In this document: positions 26,430 to 34,841 of the stretch, in pieces
Layout: each line of letters starts with the position of its first letter
Numbering within the stretch: position 1 is the first letter of the stretch
Source: UPXZ01 sp964568675
GTDB lineage: Bacteria > Bacteroidota > Bacteroidia > Bacteroidales > Paludibacteraceae
DNA: 50,476 nucleotides
NCBI GenBank assembly: GCA_964568675.1
Contig: CAZMQV010000016.1
Coordinates: 1-50,476, forward strand
Direction: 5' to 3'
Program-made: the position numbers and the translations under genes
The notes under the pieces: model-generated
Told to the model about the DNA's origin: nothing
Database searches by the model: none
The model's input: only the letters and a program-made list of their open reading frames with translations

Positions 26430-26605
26430 ATTACAATTGTCTATCTAAATCTATCATAATTCGCGGAATAATATGACAATTGGGATTCATCGGACAGAAA
26501 GAATAGAAAGAAAAATGTAAGGACACAAAATAAATTGGGGAAAGACTCGAAGTAAAAAATAGGATGGTGAGAAAGGTGAATTATATGTGCTCTCGAGTAA
26601 AAATA

Positions 26606-26652
26606 AAAAAGCACACACAATGCGGTGTTAAACCGTATTGTGTGTGCAAAAT
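26606..26652 (-). terminator. Strong terminator after the regulator gene
   Basis: 16-bp stem (26611-26626 with 26632-26647, one mismatch-type pair), five-base loop and a run of T on the minus strand. It separates the regulator transcript from the RiPP unit. Confidence 0.9.
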
Positions 26653-26699
26653 AGAGCAAGCTTAGTTGTTACTATTTATTTATGCGTATTTGAAACACT

Positions 26700-28412
26700 T
26701 CAAAGTCGTCTTAACTCATTAAGTGAAACAACTATATCTTGCTTTTCATTTGCATCAATTTTCTTTCTGATAGACGTTTTTCTTACATAAATAGTGGCAT
26801 CCGATTGTTGTGTCAAAATTCCAATTTCCTTCGTTGAGAAGTTTGCACACAATAGGCAACAAATATTGATTTCCTTAGTAGTCATTACCGTTCCAAATTT
26901 TTCTATCAAAAAAGTATAGAAGTTATCATAAAGGGAGTCTATGATAGGATAAATTTCAGTCCATGAAAGTAGCTCATCCTCTGAAATCTTCCCCTCGCTT
27001 ATGGCAGCAATACGTTTCAACATCGCCTGATTTTGATTGGTGGGAGTACTTGCCATAAGTTTTATTATCCCAAGCTGCTTCATTAATATTTGTTTGAAAA
27101 ATGCGTTATTTGAAACTTGTGATACCTCCTCTATTGAGGTACTGGCGGCTTCTTCAACAAGGCGGGTTAGAGTGTATTTACGTTCTTCAACTTCACCTAA
27201 ACGAACGTAGCGATTGCGTATATAGATATAAATGCCAAAAGCAGTCAATATTATTGCTAAAATTAAGCTAACTAAGTACCACCATAATCTGTTTCGTTCT
27301 ATGTGCAATCGATAGTTTATCGTCTGCAATTGCTGCTTGTCTTCCAATTGTTTTATATATAACTTATTACGCATCAATATATCATTTGTAATTGAATCAA
27401 GATATCTGCTAAAAGGTGCCACTGACACCATTTTCCCAGTTTTATAGTCAATTATATATTTCAGCATTTCTAAAGAACCTTTTCGTGCAAAGTCTGTATA
27501 ACCTTCCCCCTGAAGTTTTTTCTCACTTTCTGAGGCATTGTTGAGACAAATACGCGCCGAATCTAGCTTGTGCAAATTAAGATAGTTCTCTGCCATACTC
27601 ATTTGTATAGCCGACAAGCTACCTATTTCTGGATCTATTTTTTTTATTTTGTACAATAAAGCATTACTTTCTATATATTTGTGGTCACCGGAAAGACTTC
27701 CCGAATAATTTCTCATATACTCGCAGGCAGTAGCTGAATCGCCTGATTTAAGCACCATATCAATGCTCCTCTTATAATACTCATCGTATGAATTATTTCC
27801 AGATAGAGACAAGTAAAGTCCCAAGGTATACAAAAGGTGTGAATATTGGGTTGAGTTATTTTTATCTGAAAGTTTTAATATTTCCTTAATAGTAGCAACC
27901 GTATTATTGTAGTCTCTTTTATTATTGAAATATTCAGCTTTAGCGTTAAGAAAGTTTATCATCTTTGTTGTATCTTTCCACAATTCGGCCTTTATATAAC
28001 CGCTATCAAGAGTAGATATGACTTTGTCACTTCTGTTTTTCCAATGAAAATATGTTGCCATAAGGAGGTAACTATCTACTAATCTGGTTGTATCTCCATT
28101 TCTCCTGTAAAAATCCACAGCTTCAGGCAGTAAAGATTCTTCTGCAAGCGATTCTCCTAACACTTGAAGACTTTTTGCTTTGTTCCAAACAAAGTGCATT
28201 TTTTCGTCGTGAGAGAAATTATTGTCCAAACCGATTGAATCTAAAAGTCGCAGGGCTAAATCGGGTCTTTCATTTAAGAGTGTGTCAGTGTTTTGAAGAA
28301 TTTTTTCATTGCTCTTCTTTACACAACCAGATGTAGTTAGAGTTAATACAATAAATATCAACAAGGTTTTTAGATTAATCAACGATATTGATAAAGGGCT
28401 TGTTTTTTTCAT
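26700..28412 (-). CDS. TPR-sensor/HTH membrane regulator
   Basis: A 570-residue protein. The start resembles a lipoprotein signal (LTLTTSGC, Cys30). Residues about 35-365 are helical repeats of TPR type; one membrane helix lies near 377-399 (WWYLVSLILAIILTAFGIYI), followed by a charged helical linker. The C-terminal segment 'NICCLLCANFSTKEIGILTQQSDATIYVRKTSIRKKI' is a LuxR-like helix-turn-helix. This layout is a common Bacteroidetes one-component regulator that senses an outside signal, often a peptide, and binds DNA inside. It lies directly upstream of the RiPP unit and probably controls it. A signal-sequence lipid anchor and a cytoplasmic HTH agree if the N-terminus is periplasmic. Confidence 0.85.
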   Translation of the reverse strand: MKKTSPLSISLINLKTLLIFIVLTLTTSGCVKKSNEKILQNTDTLLNERPDLALRLLDSIGLDNNFSHDEKMHFVWNKAKSLQVLGESLAEESLLPEAVDFYRRNGDTTRLVDSYLLMATYFHWKNRSDKVISTLDSGYIKAELWKDTTKMINFLNAKAEYFNNKRDYNNTVATIKEILKLSDKNNSTQYSHLLYTLGLYLSLSGNNSYDEYYKRSIDMVLKSGDSATACEYMRNYSGSLSGDHKYIESNALLYKIKKIDPEIGSLSAIQMSMAENYLNLHKLDSARICLNNASESEKKLQGEGYTDFARKGSLEMLKYIIDYKTGKMVSVAPFSRYLDSITNDILMRNKLYIKQLEDKQQLQTINYRLHIERNRLWWYLVSLILAIILTAFGIYIYIRNRYVRLGEVEERKYTLTRLVEEAASTSIEEVSQVSNNAFFKQILMKQLGIIKLMASTPTNQNQAMLKRIAAISEGKISEDELLSWTEIYPIIDSLYDNFYTFLIEKFGTVMTTKEINICCLLCANFSTKEIGILTQQSDATIYVRKTSIRKKIDANEKQDIVVSLNELRRL

Positions 28413-28788
28413 TTACTTACATTTATTTGTATGTTTATTATTTTTATATATTACTTCCAATTAGATGGCTAAATTTAGCTATGAGTTTGAGTATCCCCTT
28501 TTTCCTCTTAATCCCCATTATCCTCACTTATGAGGATTGGGGAATTCTGGGGAAATTCATAAATTGTATATCCGACATATCTGACTTTAGCATTCACTTG
28601 TCATTGCACAAAATGCACAATTATTGCCCATTTTGCCCGACCATTGCCCGACCATTGCCCAACTTGCCCCACTATTGCCCCACTACTTCGTACCAAATAT
28701 TTTACCTGTTCGGTTTATACCTGCGTGGGCAGGAGAATGAATTGAAAATGCATGATTATGAAAGATTCGGATAATATTTTTCGCAAAC
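28413..28788. other. Intergenic region upstream of the regulator
   Basis: No gene supported. It includes a run of short tandem repeats (28622-28685). No clear TAnnTTTG box was found. Confidence 0.5.
28622..28685. repeat. Degenerate tandem TTGCCCgACCA repeats
   Basis: About five units of 9-12 bases, the first ones being TTGCCCGACCA repeated, later TTGCCCC plus ACTA. Noticeably richer in C than the AT-rich surroundings. Confidence 0.7.
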
Positions 28789-29475
28789 TTAAGACTGTTG
28801 GTTCTTCGCAACGGTAGCTTTTCCATACCTTTCTTTATTCATTTCATTGAAAGCACTTTTTAGCTCTTGAAAAATATATTTCTGATCATCGAATAACATT
28901 TCTTCAGAAATAATGGTCTTAATAATGTTGATATTTCCTTGTTGCTCACCAAAACAAAATCCCTGGGAATTTACACATACGATATCTATTTTTTCGTTTT
29001 TATCCAGCTCTTCAAAATTATTATACACACTTTTCTGTTCCTGATTAACTTTTGCACCTACAAATCCCCAATCGTTTCTAAAGTATAATCTGATTAAATC
29101 ATCGTTGGAAATTGTATCATCATGTACGATACGTTCTCTGTATCTTTTAAAAAAATGTGGTGGATAAATAGTGCACATATTCATATCCAATGTAGGAGCA
29201 GCTGCATATTTGCCTTCAGGGCGAGTATAAATTCCATAAAAATGAATAATTGGGTTGTCACAATCACGTCTTTTTAAGGCAGTATAACCAATGACTAATA
29301 AATTATTCCTTTCCTTAGTAATGTACTCATAACTCTTACTAATAGGATATTGACTTTTTCTCAATACTATTTTCCTGAAATCTCTTTTAAATCCATCGAG
29401 TTTATTGTCTATGCTTCTAATATCCTCTAAAATCTCTTTGTGAATTTCATGAACTGTCATTGTTGGTACTATCAT
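28789..29475 (-). CDS. Unknown protein, last gene of the defence operon
   Basis: A 228-residue protein, no membrane segment, not assigned to a family. An N-terminal helical stretch (HKEILEDIRSIDNKLDGFKR) is followed by mixed alpha/beta sequence with 'LLVIGYTALKRRD', 'CTIYPPHFFKRYRERIV' and a Tyr/Arg-rich motif. The latter recalls uncharacterised Bacteroidetes phage or toxin-type proteins but I cannot name one. Start at ATG 29475; Met6 is another choice. 180 bases follow the ParB-like gene, so a separate promoter is possible. Confidence 0.65.
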   Translation of the reverse strand: MIVPTMTVHEIHKEILEDIRSIDNKLDGFKRDFRKIVLRKSQYPISKSYEYITKERNNLLVIGYTALKRRDCDNPIIHFYGIYTRPEGKYAAAPTLDMNMCTIYPPHFFKRYRERIVHDDTISNDDLIRLYFRNDWGFVGAKVNQEQKSVYNNFEELDKNEKIDIVCVNSQGFCFGEQQGNINIIKTIISEEMLFDDQKYIFQELKSAFNEMNKERYGKATVAKNQQS

Positions 29476-29655
29476 AGAAGATATAGCTAAATAAATTATT
29501 GGTATTTTTAATTATGTATCAGCACTGATTGCAAACTGCGACAAAGGGGGACATTGTGGACTATGAAGACAACAAAAGTCTTAAGTTACCAACCGAGCAT
29601 ACTACCTCTGCAATTTCGAGATATCCACTAAACTACCTTTAAAACAGGCAAGTGC

Positions 29656-30144
29656 TTATTCAATATTCAACACTTTGATTTTTATTAGTTCAGACAATGC
29701 CGGCATTAGTCTGTTTGGAACAGAGACAATCATTTTTTCTGCTTTCAATACATGAGCAAGCATCATTCTATGTCGACCATCAACAAAACGAATCTTCCCA
29801 TTCGCGATTTGACTTATTGTTGGAGGATCAACCGGAAATTTATTAGACCATTTCTCAAGAGTCGTAATATATCTTGATTCACTAGGCCAATCACCATTGA
29901 ACAAAGGCAATTCTAAACCATTCATATCTGAAATTTGAAACAAATCATGAGTTTTCACCTCACAATAAGTATATCTACCGTAGTATGGCGAATAGCCAAT
30001 ATCTAAAATAGTTTCTTTATTAGTAGCCCAAACGGGACATAACGGGTCAAGACTACCATCTATCTCAGCTTGCTTGTATTTATTTCGAAGAATAACCTGT
30101 TCTGGTTCTAAATCTTCATCTTCCCAAATGTAAATTCCCAACAT
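29656..30144 (-). CDS. ParB-like domain protein
   Basis: A 162-residue protein. The C-terminal 'GKIRFVDGRHRMMLAHVLKA' (Asp122-Gly-Arg-His-Arg126) is the phosphate-binding box of the ParB/Srx fold, where D-G-x-H-R binds nucleotide. The N-terminal part starts MLGIYIWEDEDLEPEQVILR and lacks a second known domain. No HTH, so it is not a partition ParB; ParB-like enzymes act as CTPases, ATPases or nucleases. It starts six bases after the kinase gene, suggesting a two-gene functional unit. Confidence 0.7.
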   Translation of the reverse strand: MLGIYIWEDEDLEPEQVILRNKYKQAEIDGSLDPLCPVWATNKETILDIGYSPYYGRYTYCEVKTHDLFQISDMNGLELPLFNGDWPSESRYITTLEKWSNKFPVDPPTISQIANGKIRFVDGRHRMMLAHVLKAEKMIVSVPNRLMPALSELIKIKVLNIE

Positions 30145-30150
30145 ATCAAT

Positions 30151-30597
30151 TTAATAATTTGTAATATATGTAAACCCTTCATCTAATGTAGGTGATTCAT
30201 AGTAATTGGAATCAAAATCAAAAACTTGTTTCCAGTGTATTGGATGCATATCACGAAGATTATCAAGTCTTCTTTTTCTTGATTCTTCGGTGCCTGCACC
30301 AAAATTATGGCCGTAAACAGTATAGCCATGTTTTGTTGCTTCGTTTATCATATTTGTTCTTTCAGAAGCAGTTAAACATTTGCCATCAAGGATAAAAGAT
30401 TCTCCTAAAGATAACTGTTTATTGAGTTCATTTGATATCAAATCATCAATATCTATTTGTTCCTCTTGTTCAGTATACGAATACTCAATTTCGTCAGCGC
30501 TGAAAATACTATACCCGGTATTTTGGCTTAATTCATTAGCCTTAGTTGATTTGCCAGTACCTGTACCGCCAATCATCATATGTAACTCCTTTGGCAT
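30151..30597 (-). CDS. P-loop kinase, AAA_33/zeta-toxin-like
   Basis: A 148-residue small kinase. Walker A is GGTGTGKST (residues 10-18); further features are SADEIE, 'FILDGKCLTASERTN' and 'GTEESRKRRLDNLRDMHP', a lid-type Arg-rich helix. This layout is shared by polynucleotide 5'-kinases, adenylylsulphate kinases and zeta toxins. With the adjacent ParB-like protein it may form a nucleic-acid repair, modification or toxin pair. Substrate unknown. Confidence 0.78.
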   Translation of the reverse strand: MPKELHMMIGGTGTGKSTKANELSQNTGYSIFSADEIEYSYTEQEEQIDIDDLISNELNKQLSLGESFILDGKCLTASERTNMINEATKHGYTVYGHNFGAGTEESRKRRLDNLRDMHPIHWKQVFDFDSNYYESPTLDEGFTYITNY

Positions 30598-30648
30598 AAA
30601 TTCATTTTTATGTATGAAAACTATTAGAAAGGTGAACTAAACAATATA

Positions 30649-32130
30649 TTACTCTTCTAATTTCAGAGCAACCTCTTTGAAACTATCTAATGCAGCTTGA
30701 ATGTTCTCAATGATTTCCTGAGCTAAAACATCCGGTTCAGGGAGGTTTTCCAAATCAAGCATATTATCGTCCCGCAACCAAAAAATATCTAAACTGGTTT
30801 TGTCCCTTGCAACAATCTCTTCGTATGAAAACTTCTTCCAACGTCCCTCAGGATTTTCTTCAGACCAGGTTTCTTTACGTTCGTTTCTATTTTGAGGATT
30901 ATAGCATTGAATAAAGTCTTTCAGATTTTCGTGTTTTAATGGACTTTTCTTTAATGTGTGACTAATATTAGTCCTATAGTCATAAATCCAGACTTCTTTT
31001 GTCATTACATCTTTTGACGCTGGCTTAGCATCAAAGAACAATACATTTGCTTTTACTCCATTTGCGTAGAAAATCCCTGTTGGCAGTCTTAGAATCGTAT
31101 GCAGATCTACTTTCTCCATTAATTTTTTACGTACCGTTTCACCAACACCACCTTCGAACAACACATTATCTGGTAGTACTACAGCCGCTTTTCCTGTAGT
31201 TTTGAGCATTGAAACAATATGTTGTAAAAAATTGAGCTGCTTATTAGTTGTAGTTACCCAAAAATCATTTCGATTATAAGTTAGATCTTCCTTTTCTTCT
31301 TTCCCTTCGGCATTTGTTATTGTGATACTACTTTTTTTACCGAAAGGAGGATTTGCCAATATGTAGTCAAATAGTTCATTGGGTTTTGATAACAATGCAT
31401 CTTCCCGTTTTACCGGTGGTTCTGAATTTATATCTCCAATGTTGTGTAGAAACAGATTCATTAAACACATTCTGGCCGTAGAAGCCACGATTTCCCAACC
31501 GCGAAAAGTTTCTTCTTTCAAAAAGCGTGTTTCTTCCTTATCAAGCTTATAGTTTGCTTTGTCTGTCAGATAATCATAAGCAGCCAAAAAGAATCCTCCC
31601 GTTCCACAAGCAGGGTCTGCAATTGTTTTCTTCGGTTCTGGACGTACGCATTCCACAATAGCTTTTATCAAATCACGTGGTGTAAAGTATTGACCCGCAC
31701 CACTCTTTGTATCCTGAGCGTTTTTTTCTAAAAGTCCTTCGTACATATCGCCTTTTACATCGGCTTCCATGCTTACCCAGGTTTCTTTACCAATCATTTT
31801 TACCAAACGGTCGAGTTTGGCAGGATCTTGAATTTTATTTTGTGCTTTTGTGAAGATTTGCCCAAGCATCCCTGCTTCTTTGCCTAACTCTTTCAGGAGT
31901 TCTACATAATGAGATTCAAGCTTAGAACCACTTTTCTCTGATATACTTTCCCAGTTATATTTTTCAGGTATTCCGGATTTACGCTTTTGCGGTCCTTTTT
32001 CATACTCATCAGCCATTTTCAGGAATAGCAAGAAAGTAAGTTGCTCCAGATAGTCTGAATAACTTACTCCATCATCACGCAGTGTATCACAAAAAGACCA
32101 AATCTTGGCCACTAAATTACTTGTTGTCAT
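30649..32130 (-). CDS. hsdM: Type I restriction enzyme, methyltransferase subunit
   Basis: A 493-residue N6-adenine methyltransferase. The N-terminal helical domain (WSFCDTLRDDGVSYSDYLEQ) is typical of HsdM. The SAM-binding motif is ADPACGTGGF and the catalytic motif is NPPFG in DYILANPPFGKK. With HsdS it methylates the target, and with HsdR it forms the restriction complex. It is last of the core operon, five bases after the unknown nuclease-like gene, with the ATPase/HNH pair and that gene between it and hsdS. Confidence 0.95.
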   Translation of the reverse strand: MTTSNLVAKIWSFCDTLRDDGVSYSDYLEQLTFLLFLKMADEYEKGPQKRKSGIPEKYNWESISEKSGSKLESHYVELLKELGKEAGMLGQIFTKAQNKIQDPAKLDRLVKMIGKETWVSMEADVKGDMYEGLLEKNAQDTKSGAGQYFTPRDLIKAIVECVRPEPKKTIADPACGTGGFFLAAYDYLTDKANYKLDKEETRFLKEETFRGWEIVASTARMCLMNLFLHNIGDINSEPPVKREDALLSKPNELFDYILANPPFGKKSSITITNAEGKEEKEDLTYNRNDFWVTTTNKQLNFLQHIVSMLKTTGKAAVVLPDNVLFEGGVGETVRKKLMEKVDLHTILRLPTGIFYANGVKANVLFFDAKPASKDVMTKEVWIYDYRTNISHTLKKSPLKHENLKDFIQCYNPQNRNERKETWSEENPEGRWKKFSYEEIVARDKTSLDIFWLRDDNMLDLENLPEPDVLAQEIIENIQAALDSFKEVALKLEE

Positions 32131-32134
32131 TTAT

Positions 32135-33949
32135 TTATATTTCTGAGATTATTTTCTCTTGTTTTACATCAAAGTGTAAATATCTTAGAGGAATGTTTAT
32201 ATTCTTTTTGACGAGATTGAAATATGCTTTAATTTCTTCATTGGGTGCTATATGAGATACTAAAACAATTTCCTCTGCATTCTCATCATTGGGATAAAAG
32301 CAGTATTCAAGCAATTGACCAATACCTTCTCTAATTGACGTACGTAAATTGTTATAAGTCTTTATTTCATAAAAGATATAACCAGTTTCTGTTTTCCGAA
32401 CTAAGTCAATCCTTGAAGAACCATAAGCTCTACATTCACGCTTTACAATCTCTTTCCCGTATAGATTTTGAAGATACTTTTGAAATTTTTCCTGAATTTC
32501 ATTATGTTTTAAGTCTAACTCAATATCGTGACCTTTATAGCTTCTACTACTAGATTTTGCTAAATCTCCACCGGTAGTTCCAGATTCAGCAAAATCAAAA
32601 CCCTTGTTTTCATTTTGCTGAGGTTTATTTTCAAAGTTACTAGTACTATCTAGTAATGTATAATGATATGTTGAAATAACTTCTGAATTGGAAATTGGTA
32701 TAAGGTCAAGTGGTAATTCATTAATTAGAGATGATTTAAACTTTATATTAAACAACTTATAAGCACCCTCTTTTACCCATTCATCTAACTTCTTTGAATC
32801 CAGATTTAGGTTATAAAGATCACTTTTCATGGAATCATACCAACCTTCTTTTTTATAATAAGCTAAAACCTTTTCGGCTTCTTCTTTAGAAATTACCTCT
32901 ACCTCTTTAATGTTTGCAACCCAATAATTTATTTTATCCACACTATCCCTAGTATATAAAGTAATATCATATGAATTACCTTCATACTTAGAATAATACT
33001 TATTTATTGGTTCAAGAAATCCGTATTTATAATTATCTATTACTTTATCTCCATCGAATAGCCATTCTTCGTGTCCAAAGCCATTTTCTTTTTCAAAGCT
33101 TAAGCTATTAGATTTACCTAATTTACCAGATGGTTTAACCCACTTATTTGTATTCCAGCTAATGCGACAGATTTTACTCTCTTTAGATAGAATAGATTTT
33201 AAATGGTCGTGATGAGGTAGATTACGCTTTACGTATTCTTTGCTTTCTTGAATTAACCGTTCCCAATCATACTCAATAATTTTATCAAAAGGGATTCTTG
33301 GCCACTCCCAATTAATTAGCTTTTTATAATCTTGTAATAACTCAATTTTATATTCCGGAAGTGCTTTTGTTGTTTCAAAATATCCATCCAATTTATAACC
33401 AATAAACTCATCTTCACCATTTACTTCTACATTGAAAAAAATATCCTTATCCTCTCCTTTGTAGATTCTTGGCCAGAAATAGGGTTTTATTTTAGATGTG
33501 TAGCCAGTAAGCCAATTCCCGTCTTGTTTTAATTTAAAACCATCAAGCATTATCTGTTCTGCCCAATATTTTGTTTTGGCAATGATTGGATATAGTTTTT
33601 GATTGTAATATTGCTGCTCCGGGTTTGATGTTCTATAGTCATTTTTTACAATTGAACTATAAAAATCTAATTCTTCTTTCGTAAAGAAGTTATATCCGCC
33701 TTTATAATATTTAATTTTAAAATCAAGCGTGTTTTCAATATAGCCCCTGTATGATTCGTTCGATTGAAAATCAGGTGTTTCTCCCGTAGCTAATATGTAT
33801 GCAGTGCGCACCAAATGTTTGAAAGGATATTCTTTCCCATCTACCACTACGTAATATTGACTCCACACAGAATCTTTGGGGATTCCTTGTTCATCAATTT
33901 GTTTTGCCGCGGCCGATATATGAACTTGTTTTATTATTTCTAATTTCAT
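32135..33949 (-). CDS. Unknown protein with RecB-like nuclease domain
   Basis: A 604-residue protein. The C-terminal ~120 residues hold a PD-(D/E)xK core: Asp515, Glu528-x-Lys530 (YIFYEIKTY), then Gln545-x3-Tyr549 (GQLLEY), the motif of RecB/Cas4-type nucleases. The N-terminal ~80 residues include a 'SVWSQYYVVVDGKEYPFKHL' pattern, reminiscent of small modules in DNA-modification-sensing restriction proteins. The middle part is not recognised. Lodged between the HNH gene (10 bases) and hsdM (4 bases), it is probably a defence effector; whether it acts alone or with the HsdMSR set cannot be told. Confidence 0.7.
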   Translation of the reverse strand: MKLEIIKQVHISAAAKQIDEQGIPKDSVWSQYYVVVDGKEYPFKHLVRTAYILATGETPDFQSNESYRGYIENTLDFKIKYYKGGYNFFTKEELDFYSSIVKNDYRTSNPEQQYYNQKLYPIIAKTKYWAEQIMLDGFKLKQDGNWLTGYTSKIKPYFWPRIYKGEDKDIFFNVEVNGEDEFIGYKLDGYFETTKALPEYKIELLQDYKKLINWEWPRIPFDKIIEYDWERLIQESKEYVKRNLPHHDHLKSILSKESKICRISWNTNKWVKPSGKLGKSNSLSFEKENGFGHEEWLFDGDKVIDNYKYGFLEPINKYYSKYEGNSYDITLYTRDSVDKINYWVANIKEVEVISKEEAEKVLAYYKKEGWYDSMKSDLYNLNLDSKKLDEWVKEGAYKLFNIKFKSSLINELPLDLIPISNSEVISTYHYTLLDSTSNFENKPQQNENKGFDFAESGTTGGDLAKSSSRSYKGHDIELDLKHNEIQEKFQKYLQNLYGKEIVKRECRAYGSSRIDLVRKTETGYIFYEIKTYNNLRTSIREGIGQLLEYCFYPNDENAEEIVLVSHIAPNEEIKAYFNLVKKNINIPLRYLHFDVKQEKIISEI

Positions 33950-33959
33950 AATATTATAG

Positions 33960-34841
33960 CTATTCTTCTATTTCAATCTCTACAGGTAGTTCAAAATCAG
34001 CACAAACAGTTGTTATGTCTATAGATTCTTCCAAAATTGCCAACGCCCAATCTCTTCTTGAAGCTCTTAAGCAAGCTCTAGCTGTAGCAGATAACTCAGC
34101 ACATGGAGCTATAAGTCTTCTTACTTCATCTAATTTATTATCAAGTCTTTCTTCTCTTCTTGCTGAAGGAGAAGCTTGATATTCAGCATCGAGAATATCA
34201 ATTTCATTGACAATTCGATTACATATATTCCATTTTAAATGTCTTGCTGCTAATAAATCCGGAAAGTTTAAATCAAGTTTTCTAATTGTATATTTTGCAC
34301 GTAAATGATCCCAATGTGTTTCAACTGAATTTGAAGGTTTGATTTCTCCATCTTCATTTATAGTCAATTTTTTTGGGTCATTCTTCCTAGTGGGATCCAA
34401 AAAATATATTTGTTCATCTTCACAATCGTCTTCGGGGCATGTAGCACAATTAGATTTGACTGCAAAATAATCCGCCTTTAAAGTGTTACCTACTCCTCCT
34501 GACAGTCTGTAATTTTTATAATTAAAAGCAAACCACCAATAGCCATCCCTTTCTACCCTTGTTCCCGTTATATCATCGATTGCTCTTTTCTTGGGTCGGA
34601 AATGATCTACATGATAATATGAATATATGTCTCTCGCTTCTGAATACCAACATTTGCCATATGAGAGTTTTTTGAGCTCATTTTTCAATGAAGACCAATG
34701 CTTTTGACTTGATTTTCTATCTATAATAGCATCTCTCTTTTCTTTATTATTTCTATTGAGAATCAATTCATCAAGTAAAGCTGCAGAAGTTTCAAGCCAT
34801 TCTCTTGAAGGCTGAAAAGTTGTTCTGTCAATATATATCAT
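33960..34841 (-). CDS. HNH-type nuclease, PtuB-like
   Basis: A 293-residue protein. The nuclease motif is GKCWYSEAR plus YYHVDHFRPKKR (Cys64, His77, Asp79, His80), near the 'CxYCE..HFxPK' motif of TIGR02646/PtuB. Here the second Cys of the usual CxxC is Ser67. A later pair of Cys (CATCPEDDC) may bind zinc instead. Its start overlaps the ATPase stop (ATGA), so the two are coupled. ATPase plus HNH is the Septu (PtuAB) arrangement; the match is at domain level only. Confidence 0.75.
   Translation of the reverse strand: MIYIDRTTFQPSREWLETSAALLDELILNRNNKEKRDAIIDRKSSQKHWSSLKNELKKLSYGKCWYSEARDIYSYYHVDHFRPKKRAIDDITGTRVERDGYWWFAFNYKNYRLSGGVGNTLKADYFAVKSNCATCPEDDCEDEQIYFLDPTRKNDPKKLTINEDGEIKPSNSVETHWDHLRAKYTIRKLDLNFPDLLAARHLKWNICNRIVNEIDILDAEYQASPSARREERLDNKLDEVRRLIAPCAELSATARACLRASRRDWALAILEESIDITTVCADFELPVEIEIEE

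Larger units (their letters stand above)
26296..26699. other. Regulatory gap before the RiPP unit
   Basis: Contains a TAnnTTTG box, two copies of AAAGTCTTAAT and a terminator (listed separately). A 72-codon minus-strand frame at 26441-26659 is rich in Phe and Leu, crosses the terminator and is not taken as a gene. Confidence 0.55.

Noticed and set aside
26441..26659. 72-codon minus-strand frame with many Phe and Leu
   Set aside because: It covers the strong terminator of the regulator gene and has a low-complexity, non-protein-like composition.
28622..28685. CRISPR-like array
   Set aside because: Units are only 9-12 bases, degenerate and without spacers; no cas genes are in the window.
28388..28774. 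128-codon plus-strand frame
   Set aside because: It is made largely of the tandem TTGCCC repeats and begins inside the regulator gene on the other strand.
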